Shown here: in pieces, positions 30,282 through 40,714 of the stretch
How positions within the stretch are numbered: the stretch's first letter is position 1
Layout: every line of letters starts with the position of its first letter
Assembly (NCBI GenBank): GCA_963678255.2
Contig: CAXXTW010000001.1
Span: forward strand, 1,302,001 to 1,366,000
Source of the DNA: G963678255 sp963678255
Lineage (GTDB): Bacteria > Cloacimonadota > Cloacimonadia > Cloacimonadales > WRIO01
Reading direction: 5' to 3'
DNA: 64,000 nt
The notes under the pieces: generated by a model
Told to the model about the DNA's origin: nothing
Databases searched by the model: none
Seen by the model: the letters and a program-made list of their open reading frames with translations, nothing else
Position numbers and translations under genes: made by a program

Positions 30282-31000
30282 AGAAGGAAATCCTAGTCTA
30301 TATAATAATATTTATACTTTCATTTGCAGTTACAGCAGGATTTTTATTCTATATGGCTAAAAAACAAAAAGAAGATAAAGCTTTGGTTGCAGCTTCTCAA
30401 AAACAAATAAAGACTAAAGTAGTGCTAGAGAAAAAGGAAAATGCTGACAGTCTGAAAGCAGTAAAGGATTCATTGAACCAGGTGGAAAGCGAATTTCAAA
30501 GTTTTGTAACTCAATTAAAGAATTTGTATAGTACAACCAAAAAGCCAAAGACAGAAAAAGAATTAGAGAATATACAAAGAAATGTTGATTCTCTATTAGT
30601 AATATTAAAAACAAAAGTAGATTCGTTATCAGAGAAAGACAGAAAAAACCAGAAAAAGATAGCAGAGTTACAGAAGGAACTTTCTATCAATGATAATATA
30701 ATCAGAAAGCAAATAGCCGAAATAAAATCTATAAATAATGAAAACAAAAAGAAAAGAGAAGAAGATCATCAAGCAGAATTAAATAAACAGAAAGAAAAGG
30801 ATGATACTAGTTTAAGAGAATTAGCAAAGATTTATAATAAAATGGATGCTAAAAAAGTGGCAGAGATATTAAAAAACATGCCTGTAGAGAGAGCAACAGC
30901 AATTCTAAAAAGGTTAAATCAGAAAAAAATAGCTCAAATACTTGCTGTCCTACCTCCTGCAATAGCAACCAGTTATTCAAGTAAGCTCACTGAAAATTAG
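30278..31000 (+). CDS. MotE-like protein with MgtE-type helical domain
   Basis: 240 residues. One N-terminal membrane helix (about 5-24), a long charged coiled coil (60-175), then a compact C-terminal domain KMDAKKVAEILKNMPVERAT with ILKRLNQKKIAQILAVLP, the MgtE N-terminal-like repeat found in MotE/FlbB proteins. In spirochaetes FlbB sits at this operon position; in other bacteria MotE assists stator assembly. Coupled to fliJ by ATGA. Confidence 0.82.
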   Translation: MKKEILVYIIIFILSFAVTAGFLFYMAKKQKEDKALVAASQKQIKTKVVLEKKENADSLKAVKDSLNQVESEFQSFVTQLKNLYSTTKKPKTEKELENIQRNVDSLLVILKTKVDSLSEKDRKNQKKIAELQKELSINDNIIRKQIAEIKSINNENKKKREEDHQAELNKQKEKDDTSLRELAKIYNKMDAKKVAEILKNMPVERATAILKRLNQKKIAQILAVLPPAIATSYSSKLTEN

Positions 31001-31009
31001 AGGTGAAAC

Positions 31010-34000
31010 ATGAAAAATCCTAGTATATATTTAAAAGCAGAAACCAGTAAAAATTCTTTATTAACTAGTAAAGTATTAAATCATTTATCAACTCAAGGGA
31101 AAAGCAATATTTTCCAGAATTCTGGAACCAGTACATTTTTTCAGTTATTCAATAATTTTAATGAAAATACAAAGCAATTATCAAATATAGAAGTTTTGCA
31201 AAAACCTTTGAATTTGAGTGTAAAAGAGACTGAGAAGTTAGCAAAAGATGGGAAAATAGAAGTATTTACAGTAAAAAATAATGAATTAATAAATGTTACA
31301 TCTATTTTTCAAAAATATTCATCAAAACAGATAGATGAGATGATAGAAAAGAAAGAGCTTACCCGAAATATACATGACATATTTATAAAACCGACTCTAT
31401 CTCTGATTAATCAGACGAGTAGTGAAGGGGCAAAAGACAGTTCATTAATAGACGATAAATCCAGTTTAAAAGAAGATAAACAAACTGTACATCAGAAGCA
31501 TGACATACAACAATTATCAACTTCTAAAAATACATCAGATAATAAAGAGACACAGAATGTCTTATTAAGAGTAATTTTTGATGGTTTGAAGAATCAGGAA
31601 ACAAGACCAATTCTAAATAATGAAACTGAGAAAATAAATGTAAAAGATAAAGAAAAGAAAATACTCACTGATATTACAGAAACAGTTGTAGAAAAAAGTA
31701 GAGTGAAATCTAATCAGACAACAATCATTCCACAAGAATATATTAGTAATTCTTTTGATATTAATAATCAATTTTTTAATAAAATAAATATCTCTCAAGA
31801 TAAAAAAGAAGAATCAATAGCAAAAACTTTAGATCAGGATAAAAAGAGAAACCCTCTTAAAAATACTAAAGAGAAATCTACTTTAAAACAAGAGTACATA
31901 ACAGAGAACTCAAAAATAATGTTAGGTGAAATAGCGCCATCATTATCACTTAATAAAAATAATAAAATTAAAAATCAGTCAATACCAATGGAATCCCCTA
32001 AGCAAGAAAAAGCTAAGGACTCAATAAATGATTATAAAAGTAATCATTCATTGTTACAAGGAACGAGTTCTCAGGCAATAAATACAAAAGTAAATGAAAA
32101 TATCAATAATAAATTAAACAGTCAACTAAATGAGACTCTTTCTAAAGGGAGAGTTACTAGTGAACATAGTAAGCCGAATATAACTAATGAACGTAAATCT
32201 AGTTATGTAGATAATTCATCAAATATTATTACAAATATTGCGAATAGCAAATCAGATCAGTTAAGTGCTTCAATTAATAATTTTTTTAAACCAGATTCCA
32301 CTGAAAAAAAGGTAATTAATGAACCTTCATATGTTCAGACAATGGTAGTAAAGAAAAATGACGATAAATTTTTTCGTAATACCTCTGAGAGGAATGAGCA
32401 ATTGAATCATAAAGACAGTAACCCTGTTAAGCACGAAAAGATACAATATGAAACATTAAACCAAAATGATGATTTTATCAAGGATAATATCAATGTTATA
32501 GAAACAAAAATAAATCACTCATCTGTAGAAAACAAATTTGAAGCAATTGATAGCAAAGCTGAAAATGCATTAAAAACAAATAATAAAAATATAGAAACAA
32601 AAAGTGAAACAACCCGACATTCCACGAAGCCAATTTCAAAATCAGAAATTGATAAAGTAAACATGGTTGAGAAATTAATCAATGACAATGTGATAAAAGT
32701 CAATGTGAATTCAGAACCAAAAAGTAATAATTATAAAAAAAACATACCTAATTCAACAATTTTACCCCAAGGTTACCAAAGAAATAATTCAAATTTAAAT
32801 GAAAGAAATAATGAAATAGGGAAATTTCAAGCAATTGTTAAAGACTCAATACCAAGATATATTCCAGAACCCAAGCTATTAAAGAATGTCCATGTTAGTT
32901 CTTCTTATCCAAAGACAGAGATTAACATTCCTGTTTCGATGACATCTGTTAAGCAAGAAAATAATGGAAAAATAAACAATAACCTTCAGGAAGGGACAAT
33001 TGAAAGAAAAATTAACAGAGTTCAAGATAATGCAAATCCAGAGATTGGGTTGAATAAAATACAGAATAATGCTCTTGAAACTCAGTCAAAACCAGAAATG
33101 ATTAAAGAATCAAATGATTCAAAAGTAAATAATGATCAAAAGTATGAAAACAGAATTGAGCTGAAAGAAGAGAAAACCTTATCTGAGCCTATTGTCATAA
33201 ATCCGAAAGGTTCAGAGAGTTATAGAACAACTCAACAAATAAATAAACCGACCGAGACTTTAGTTAATAAAACTGCTCATAGAATAAATATAAAAACTGA
33301 ACCAGTAAAAGAAGAAATAATAGTAGAACCATCATTTGTCAAAACTAGTACAAGTCAGACCAGCAAACCAGTTGAACAAATGATTAATAAATCAGCTGAG
33401 CCTGTAGTAAATAAAGCAGATCAAGATTTCAATTCTAAGATTGCATCTATAAAAGAAGAGAATATTACAGAACCCAAATTTTCTCATACTAATATTAATC
33501 AGACCAGCAAACCAGTTGAAAAAGTGATTAATAAATCAGCAGAACCGATGGTAAGTAGAAATACACAAGCAGTCAGTGAAAAGGTTTCTCCAGTAAAAGA
33601 TGAGAACATAGCAGAGCCAACGTTTATCAAAGCTACCATAAATCAGTCAAGCAAACCAGTTGAACAAATGATAAATAAGACAGCAGAACCGATGGTAAAT
33701 AGAACAGCTCAGGTAGTCAGTGAAAAGGTTTCTCCAAAAAAAGAAGAGAATATTACAGAACCCAAATTTTCTCATACTAATATAAATCAGACTAGCAAAC
33801 CAGTTGAACAAGTGATTAATAAATCAGCAGAACCTAAAGTAAATAGAACAGATCAGGTAGTCAGTGAAAAGGTTTCTCCAGTAAAAGATGAGAACATAGC
33901 AGAGCCAACGTTTATCAAAGCTAGCATAAATCAGTCAAGCAAACCAGTTGAACAAATGATAAATAAGACAGCAGAACCAAAGGTAAGTAGAAATACTCAA

Positions 34001-37000
34001 GCAGTCAGTGAAAAGGTTTCACCCAAAAAAGAAGAGATTATTACAGAACCAAAATTTTCTCATACTAATATTAATCAGACCAGCAAACCAGTTGAACAAA
34101 TGATTAATAAATCAGCAGAACCAAAGGTAAGTAGAAATACTCAAGCAGTCAGTGAAAAGGTTTCTCCAGTAAAAGATGAGAACATAGCAGAGCCAACGTT
34201 TATCAAAGCTAGCATAAATCAGTCAAGCAAACCATTTGAACAAATGATTAATAAATCAGCAGAACCAATGGTAAATAGAACGACTCAAGCAGTCAATGAA
34301 AAGGTTTCACCAAAAAAAGAAGATAGCATTACAGAACCAAAATTTTCTCATACTAATATTAATCAGACCAGCAAACCAGTTGAACAAATGATTAATAAAT
34401 CAGCAGAACCAAAGGTAAGTAGAAATACTCAAGCAGTCAGTGAAAAGGTTTCACCCAAAAAAGAAGAGAATATTACAGAACCAAAATTTTCTCATACTAA
34501 TATTAATCAGACCAGCAAACCAGTTGAACAAATGATTAATAAATCAGCAGAACCAAAGGTAAGTAGAAATACTCAAGCAGTCAGTGAAAAGGTTTCACCC
34601 AATAAAGAAGAGATTATTACAGAACCAAAATTTTCTCATACTAATATTAATCAGACCAGCAAACCAGTTGAACAAATGATTAATAAATCAGCAGAACCAA
34701 TGGTAAATAGAACAGATCATGACTTCAATGCTAAGTTTGCATCTATAAAAGAAGAGAATATTACAGAACCAAAATTTTCTCATACTAATATTAATCAGAC
34801 TAGCAAACCAGTTGAACAAATGATAAATAAATCAGCAGAACCAATGGTAAATAGAACAGATCATGACTTCAATGCTAAGCTTGCATCTATAAAAGAAGAG
34901 AATATTACAGAACCAAAATTTTCTCATACTAATATTAATCAGACCAGCAAACCAGTTGAACAAATGATTAATAAATCAGCAGAACCAATGGTAAATAGAA
35001 CAGATCATGACTTCAATGCTAAGTTTGCATCTATAAAAGAAGAGAATATTACAGAACCAAAATTTTCTCATACTAATATTAATCAGACTAGCAAACCAGT
35101 TGAACAAATGATAAATAAATCAGCAGAACCAATGGTAAATAGAACAGATCATGACTTCAATACTAAGATTGCATCTATAAAAGAAGAGAATATTACAGAA
35201 CCATCATTTGTCAAAACTAGTACAAATCAGACCAGCAAACCAGTTGAACAAATGATTAATAAATCAGCAGAACCAATGGTAAATAGAACAGATCATGACT
35301 TCAATGCTAAGATTGCATCTATAAAAGAAGAGAATATTACAGAACCAAAATTTTCTCATACTAATATTAATCAGACCAGCAAACCAGTTGAACAAATGAT
35401 AAATAAAGAATCAGAGTCTATCTTAGGCAAGTTTGATCAAGTTATTAAAGAAGAAAGTGAACAATTTGTTCAAAAGAAATCTTTAGGATCAAATGATTTT
35501 AGACAAAACAACAACTTATTAGGCAAACCAATAAAGCAATCAGAAAAAAACATGAATGAATCTTTGGAAATAAAACCAGAGCAAAAGATAAATATCAAAT
35601 CAGAATCATTAAATGATAAAAATGCTTCAGAAATAAAAATGAATAATGCAGTTAATAATCGAACAGTAAATCCAGAACAAATTTTAACAAATAAATTCAC
35701 TGAACATTTTTCTGATAAAATTGATCAATCTATAAATATTAGAACTAAAGAAGAAAGAAATGATAAGATTTCTGTACAAGAACCAAAAAAGATTAACAAT
35801 TTTGAAACTATTGAGTTAAATCAACAACAAAAAGAAAATATTCTAGAAACAGTATTTGTTAAGGTTGATAGGAATTTTAAAGAAACAATAGAGTCTAATA
35901 ATCAAGAAAAATCATTTGTTGCAGAATCAATAAAACCTATTTTTATTCAAAATAAAAAACCTTTAGAAGAAAAGGTAGAAAGTCTTAAAACAGATAAAAA
36001 CAACCATAAATCAATTAATGATGTTAAAATAACTGAATATCAAACAAATGGGCAAATCAAAAACAGTAACTTTAAGAATGAGACGAACGGCTTTAAAAAA
36101 GTTGAGACAGTTCAAACTATAAAAACAGAGAGTGGCCAAGAATTGATAAACAGACATTCTCTAAGATCAAAAGAAGAGAACTTAGTTTATTCAGCTTTAA
36201 ATAAACCAAATCTTGAAAAAAGTAGGGCAGATTTCAAATCAATTACCACTCCAAATACAACAAAAATGAATTCAGAAATTGGGACTAAAGAAAACTATCA
36301 AAGACATACAATTAACCTCGAAGAAAGCGATAATAACAACAACTTTGAATCAGTAATGAATTCAAGCAAAACAAAGGATAATTTGCCTCCTTTAAAACCA
36401 GAAGAAAAAAAAGATAATCTAAGAAATCAATCTCAAACATTTTCTACAAAGAAGAATCATGAAACTATATTAGAAAAACCTGAGATAAAGTCAGAGAGTT
36501 ATTCTCAGTTGAGAAGCAGTGTCAGTAAATCTGAAATTAGTCCAATAATTGATAAGCTATCTTCAATTAACAATGAAACTAAGATTAACAAAAATTTTAA
36601 TGAGGTTTTTGAAGAAATTAAAGTTGAAAAGGTAAAAGTTATTGATTCTCAAAAGGATAATATCTATTTAAATAGCAGACAAAAACAATCTGGTAGTGTA
36701 CAAGAATATAATATTCAAAAGAATGAGAGACCAATTTCAGATAAAGTCAACATTTCTCAATCTGAAAGTAATCAATCAAACACTTTAAAAACAAATACAA
36801 AAGAGAAACCTTTTTTGATTAAAAAGAATTCTCAGACATTGGACTTTAGCTTTTCAAAAACTGGTAATAAAAATACTGAAAAGATAGAAAATTATAAAAG
36901 TGATAGCCTTATAGACAAAACGTTTTTTACTAAAAGTAATAACATAAGAGAAACAAAATCAAATATCAATACTCAGAATAATATTATTGAAAATAAGATT

Positions 37001-39880
37001 AACATCAATGCTAATGAAATGGAAATGCAAAGCCAAATTTCTGATAACAAAAATCATAAAGCTCAATTTAATAAAGAGAATAATGTTAGTTTCACAGAAA
37101 ATATCAATTTTGTATCATCAGAGATAAAACCGTTTGGTCAAATCTATGAAAGCAAAGAAAGAGCTAATGTGTCAGTTAATCAAATTCATCAATTAAGTTC
37201 AGAAAATAAAACAATCCCTACTTTTAGATTTTCAAAAAAAGATATTGATAATCAGGATTCTATAAAAAAATCTAATAATATAGATATCCCATTGAAGATA
37301 AAAAGCTCATTTAGAGAAGTAACTCAAGAAGGAATAATTGAGAATAATTCTCAGATAAAACAAGTTTATAACGATTTTAAAAGAGAAAGTAAACTAGATA
37401 ATGAGTCAATAAATAGTGAGAAGGATTTTAATATAAACAAACCTTCAATTTCGTCAGAAAGAATGAATACTCAAAAAAACCAAGTGTTTGAGACACAGAA
37501 AGATAATATAAAAAGTAACTTATCAGGAATTCAATCTGAAAACAAGAAAACCATAGTTTTTGATCAGATTCAAATAAAAGAGAAAAGTAAGCCGAAAACT
37601 TCAACTGAGTTAAAAGAGAAAGTAAAAAGCAATAATTATCAAACCAAGAACAATGAATTGAAGGTTCATGAAACAAAGTTAGAAAATAGAAGGAATGAAA
37701 ATATCCTTTCAGAGAACAAAGAAAACCGAAAAGAAGTGAATTTCAATAATCAAAATAAAGATACAGAAAATATCGTTCGTAGTCAAATAATAAACAAAAA
37801 GAATATTGGAATTGAACAAATCAGTCCTTCATTTTATAATAAAACAATAAAATCAGGGGAAATTATAGAAAAAAATCCTGAGATTAATACACCATTATCT
37901 AATGACAAATCTGTTGGCACAAAATTACAAAGTAAAACACAAAATGCAAATGAAGTGTTGAAACCCACGAATTCAAAAACAAGAAATTTCTCTGAAACAA
38001 AAGACTCAACTAAGACAGATAGTTATAAAGAAGAGTTTTCTATAAAAGCAAATTTTAGAGATCAATCTATCAAGTCAGATAATTTAACAATCAACCAGAG
38101 AAATTTGCACGAAAAAACTGAAGATGGTTATAACTATAGAGTTATTAATAGTAATGTATTAAAACAACCCAATCAGGCAGAAGTTATTGCTGATATAAAG
38201 CTTGATCATCAAGATAAAGAGGTTTCAGGAAGGGTTATTAAACAAGACAATTATAGTGTAAATAGACTACCTAACACGACAAGAGAAAGTATAATTCAAG
38301 GGCAGAATAAAAGCGATAACTTAGAAGAATTTGTATCAAAAGCAACAATTATTCAAGTAAAATCAGAACCCGTAAATAATTATCATAATGAAAGATATGT
38401 TTCATCAAATAGAGGAAGAACTCCTGAAGCAATGATTGATCCAAAAAGCAATAAAAATGAGATTGATAACACTTCTCAACCTATTGTGAATAAAACTGAA
38501 ATTAAACTAAATACAGTTTTATTGAATCAATCAAATCAAAGTACGCGTTTAGTATCAGAAAAAAAAGATAATTTTATAAAAGAGGGGGACTCAATTTTAT
38601 CAAATAAGAAAGTTATTTTTGAAACCTCTTCAACTAAAAAACCAGAATTCACAAAAAATGAATATAATGGGTTAAAAGGGAGAGAAAATCTTATTGAAAA
38701 TAGTTATTATTCAAATTCTAAGAAGATCAATCCTGTAGAGGTAAAGCAATCTTTTACAAATCCAAATGTAGCTTCAATTGAGAATAATTCATATCATAAA
38801 GAATTAAATGAAAGTAAGTTTGTAAAGCCTTCATTAAACACTGAAAATGCAAGTGAGAAAAAAACTATCATATCAAAAGGACAAACAGAAAAAAATTCTT
38901 TTGAAAAAGAAGAGATTTTAAATCTAAAAGATAGAGATGGCGAGAAAGCATTGGAAAATAGAGATATAGATAATGGTGACAGTCAGTTAAAATCTTCAGA
39001 AATGATGGCACAATCATTGCAAAATAATAGGAGTAGTAATAATAAAGTGGATGTTCAATTAAGAATGAAAGGGAATGAAATGATAGCTCAAAGTATGGTT
39101 TCTGAAACTCAGGGTAGTATGAGTGAAAATGAAAAAGTCTTTGTAGAAAATTATCAAAATCAGAATCTTTTCTTTTTTAAATTGAAAGATGAACTAGGAA
39201 GCACGAATTTACAGCCATTTGTATTGAATAAAGAAAATCCACCAGTTGAAGATAGTAAAGTAAAAGAAGTAGAGAAAGAGATGTTTGAAAATAAAAAAAC
39301 AATTTCAACAATAAAGAATAAGCAAGAACAAGACACATCAAACAAACAAAAAGATAACAACGAATTTGGGAAAGCTAAAGAAGATAATCAATCTTTAAAT
39401 CATAATTATCATTTTGAAACAATATCAAGTACAAATCGATCATTTTCAGAATTGCTCAATAATCAGAGACTATCCTATACAGAAATGTATAATAAATTGT
39501 TAAATACAGCCAAGCAATTCAGTAGCAATACACAATCAGCTCAATTTGAGTTTGAAACAACAGATCAGAATCGTATAACATCCTATATCGAAAAGAAAGG
39601 AAATAATATAAATATAATTTTTAAAGCAGAGACTGTTGAGCAGTCAAATTTTGTTAAAAATGAAATGCAAAATTTAGAACAACAGTTAAAAGATTTAGGT
39701 TATAATTTCGTAAACATAGAATACCATACATCAGAAAATGGTCATAATCAACATCAATCTTCACAAGAAAAGAGATCAAAACACATAGGTTTTGAAAATG
39801 ATAACACTATCGAAATAGAAACAGAAATTGCCCCAGAGAAAAGGGATCTTGGTTATAATACTGTAGAGTATGTAATCTAA
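31010..39880 (+). CDS. fliK: Giant flagellar hook-length control protein FliK
   Basis: 2,956 residues against the usual 350-500. The C-terminal Flg_hook domain (about 2825-2910: SAQFEFETTDQNRITSYIEK to LEQQLKDLGYNFVNIEYH) identifies it, as does its place between the MotE-like gene and flgD. The rest is hydrophilic, low-complexity and rich in Lys, Asn, Ser, Glu and Gln; I found no Cys and no Trp. Residues 786-1457 are fourteen tandem units of exactly 48 residues. FliK is exported and acts as a ruler that switches export from hook to filament, so such length is extraordinary. The frame is intact over 8.9 kb, arguing for selection. Confidence 0.9.
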   Translation: MKNPSIYLKAETSKNSLLTSKVLNHLSTQGKSNIFQNSGTSTFFQLFNNFNENTKQLSNIEVLQKPLNLSVKETEKLAKDGKIEVFTVKNNELINVTSIFQKYSSKQIDEMIEKKELTRNIHDIFIKPTLSLINQTSSEGAKDSSLIDDKSSLKEDKQTVHQKHDIQQLSTSKNTSDNKETQNVLLRVIFDGLKNQETRPILNNETEKINVKDKEKKILTDITETVVEKSRVKSNQTTIIPQEYISNSFDINNQFFNKINISQDKKEESIAKTLDQDKKRNPLKNTKEKSTLKQEYITENSKIMLGEIAPSLSLNKNNKIKNQSIPMESPKQEKAKDSINDYKSNHSLLQGTSSQAINTKVNENINNKLNSQLNETLSKGRVTSEHSKPNITNERKSSYVDNSSNIITNIANSKSDQLSASINNFFKPDSTEKKVINEPSYVQTMVVKKNDDKFFRNTSERNEQLNHKDSNPVKHEKIQYETLNQNDDFIKDNINVIETKINHSSVENKFEAIDSKAENALKTNNKNIETKSETTRHSTKPISKSEIDKVNMVEKLINDNVIKVNVNSEPKSNNYKKNIPNSTILPQGYQRNNSNLNERNNEIGKFQAIVKDSIPRYIPEPKLLKNVHVSSSYPKTEINIPVSMTSVKQENNGKINNNLQEGTIERKINRVQDNANPEIGLNKIQNNALETQSKPEMIKESNDSKVNNDQKYENRIELKEEKTLSEPIVINPKGSESYRTTQQINKPTETLVNKTAHRINIKTEPVKEEIIVEPSFVKTSTSQTSKPVEQMINKSAEPVVNKADQDFNSKIASIKEENITEPKFSHTNINQTSKPVEKVINKSAEPMVSRNTQAVSEKVSPVKDENIAEPTFIKATINQSSKPVEQMINKTAEPMVNRTAQVVSEKVSPKKEENITEPKFSHTNINQTSKPVEQVINKSAEPKVNRTDQVVSEKVSPVKDENIAEPTFIKASINQSSKPVEQMINKTAEPKVSRNTQAVSEKVSPKKEEIITEPKFSHTNINQTSKPVEQMINKSAEPKVSRNTQAVSEKVSPVKDENIAEPTFIKASINQSSKPFEQMINKSAEPMVNRTTQAVNEKVSPKKEDSITEPKFSHTNINQTSKPVEQMINKSAEPKVSRNTQAVSEKVSPKKEENITEPKFSHTNINQTSKPVEQMINKSAEPKVSRNTQAVSEKVSPNKEEIITEPKFSHTNINQTSKPVEQMINKSAEPMVNRTDHDFNAKFASIKEENITEPKFSHTNINQTSKPVEQMINKSAEPMVNRTDHDFNAKLASIKEENITEPKFSHTNINQTSKPVEQMINKSAEPMVNRTDHDFNAKFASIKEENITEPKFSHTNINQTSKPVEQMINKSAEPMVNRTDHDFNTKIASIKEENITEPSFVKTSTNQTSKPVEQMINKSAEPMVNRTDHDFNAKIASIKEENITEPKFSHTNINQTSKPVEQMINKESESILGKFDQVIKEESEQFVQKKSLGSNDFRQNNNLLGKPIKQSEKNMNESLEIKPEQKINIKSESLNDKNASEIKMNNAVNNRTVNPEQILTNKFTEHFSDKIDQSINIRTKEERNDKISVQEPKKINNFETIELNQQQKENILETVFVKVDRNFKETIESNNQEKSFVAESIKPIFIQNKKPLEEKVESLKTDKNNHKSINDVKITEYQTNGQIKNSNFKNETNGFKKVETVQTIKTESGQELINRHSLRSKEENLVYSALNKPNLEKSRADFKSITTPNTTKMNSEIGTKENYQRHTINLEESDNNNNFESVMNSSKTKDNLPPLKPEEKKDNLRNQSQTFSTKKNHETILEKPEIKSESYSQLRSSVSKSEISPIIDKLSSINNETKINKNFNEVFEEIKVEKVKVIDSQKDNIYLNSRQKQSGSVQEYNIQKNERPISDKVNISQSESNQSNTLKTNTKEKPFLIKKNSQTLDFSFSKTGNKNTEKIENYKSDSLIDKTFFTKSNNIRETKSNINTQNNIIENKININANEMEMQSQISDNKNHKAQFNKENNVSFTENINFVSSEIKPFGQIYESKERANVSVNQIHQLSSENKTIPTFRFSKKDIDNQDSIKKSNNIDIPLKIKSSFREVTQEGIIENNSQIKQVYNDFKRESKLDNESINSEKDFNINKPSISSERMNTQKNQVFETQKDNIKSNLSGIQSENKKTIVFDQIQIKEKSKPKTSTELKEKVKSNNYQTKNNELKVHETKLENRRNENILSENKENRKEVNFNNQNKDTENIVRSQIINKKNIGIEQISPSFYNKTIKSGEIIEKNPEINTPLSNDKSVGTKLQSKTQNANEVLKPTNSKTRNFSETKDSTKTDSYKEEFSIKANFRDQSIKSDNLTINQRNLHEKTEDGYNYRVINSNVLKQPNQAEVIADIKLDHQDKEVSGRVIKQDNYSVNRLPNTTRESIIQGQNKSDNLEEFVSKATIIQVKSEPVNNYHNERYVSSNRGRTPEAMIDPKSNKNEIDNTSQPIVNKTEIKLNTVLLNQSNQSTRLVSEKKDNFIKEGDSILSNKKVIFETSSTKKPEFTKNEYNGLKGRENLIENSYYSNSKKINPVEVKQSFTNPNVASIENNSYHKELNESKFVKPSLNTENASEKKTIISKGQTEKNSFEKEEILNLKDRDGEKALENRDIDNGDSQLKSSEMMAQSLQNNRSSNNKVDVQLRMKGNEMIAQSMVSETQGSMSENEKVFVENYQNQNLFFFKLKDELGSTNLQPFVLNKENPPVEDSKVKEVEKEMFENKKTISTIKNKQEQDTSNKQKDNNEFGKAKEDNQSLNHNYHFETISSTNRSFSELLNNQRLSYTEMYNKLLNTAKQFSSNTQSAQFEFETTDQNRITSYIEKKGNNINIIFKAETVEQSNFVKNEMQNLEQQLKDLGYNFVNIEYHTSENGHNQHQSSQEKRSKHIGFENDNTIEIETEIAPEKRDLGYNTVEYVI
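33365..35380 (+). repeat. Tandem repeat: 14 units of 144 bp inside fliK
   Basis: Each unit starts at AAACCAGTTGAACAA (KPVEQ) and encodes 48 residues with the frame KPVEQMINKSAEP, a variable middle, then EP-x-F and NQ-T/S-S. The first unit starts at 33365 and the fifteenth, partial one at 35381, giving 2,016 bp or exactly 14 units. A shorter degenerate unit (40 residues) precedes. Units fall into three types: A/B alternating (units 2-7), B (8-9) and C (10-14), the last nearly identical to each other. Confidence 0.95.
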
Positions 39881-39893
39881 ATAGGAGGAAATG

Positions 39894-40703
39894 ATGAGTA
39901 GCACAGTAGGGATCTCAGATAGCTCAGCTCAAAAAGCGACAGAGACCTTAACCAAAAGTACAATCATGGGTAAAGAGGATTTTTTAAGTATGCTAACCAT
40001 GCAATTACGTTATCAGGATCCATTAAACCCAATGAAAAATGAGGATTTTGCTACTCAGTTGGCTCAATTTACATCTTTAGAGACTTTGCAGAATATTAAT
40101 ACCAATATTCAAACCCAGATAGTTTTAGGTCAATCGATGAACAATTCATATATGATGTCATTGATTGGCAGAGAAGTAAAATCATATGGAAATACTTTTA
40201 GTTTAGAAGCAGGTAAAGAAGCATCCATTTATTTTGATTTGCCTCGTGATGCGACAAAGGTAAAAGTGACAGTATTGGATGAGAATGATAAGGCAATAGC
40301 CGTGATTGAACCAAAGAGAACAGTAAAAGCTGGAGAAAGAGCAGTGATATGGGATGGGATGCGGTCAGATGGCACAAAAGCTGAAGCTGGAAATTATACT
40401 TTTAAAGTAGAAGCTTCTGATGCGAATGGTGAAATGACACCGACTACTTTGATCAATGGACTCGTGACAGGTATAGGATATAATGAAGGCACACCATACA
40501 TGATAATTAATGGAGAATTTGTTTCACTAAGTGATGTAATCTCAGTACATATGGCCTCCAGTACAACATCCTCTTCATCAAATAACAGCAATTCGGAATC
40601 TGGAAGTTCATCAACATCCACAACAAATCAGAGCAATCCTCAATCCAATCAGATTAACCAAGAAGTATCAAGATTCATGTCTCGTGTACTGGGTATTGAA
40701 TAA
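39894..40703 (+). CDS. flgD: Flagellar hook capping protein FlgD
   Basis: 269 residues. Scaffold for hook polymerisation. The N-terminal MGKEDFLSMLTMQLRYQDPL and NEDFATQLAQFTSLETL are family hallmarks; an Ig-like domain with GERAVIWDGMRSDGTKAEAG follows; a Ser/Asn-rich tail ends the protein. Two ATGs are adjacent; the second (39894) is better spaced from GGAGG. It lies 10 bases after fliK. Confidence 0.95.
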   Translation: MSSTVGISDSSAQKATETLTKSTIMGKEDFLSMLTMQLRYQDPLNPMKNEDFATQLAQFTSLETLQNINTNIQTQIVLGQSMNNSYMMSLIGREVKSYGNTFSLEAGKEASIYFDLPRDATKVKVTVLDENDKAIAVIEPKRTVKAGERAVIWDGMRSDGTKAEAGNYTFKVEASDANGEMTPTTLINGLVTGIGYNEGTPYMIINGEFVSLSDVISVHMASSTTSSSSNNSNSESGSSSTSTTNQSNPQSNQINQEVSRFMSRVLGIE

Positions 40704-40714
40704 GAGGAGGAAAA

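Noticed and set aside
33365..35380. Regularly spaced repeats resembling a CRISPR array
   Set aside because: The period is 144 bp, the whole unit is repeated rather than separated by unique spacers, and it lies in frame inside fliK.
31010..39880. fliK as a pseudogene or spurious low-complexity frame
   Set aside because: The frame is unbroken for 2,956 codons, begins with a ribosome site, keeps a C-terminal Flg_hook domain and has the correct operon position.
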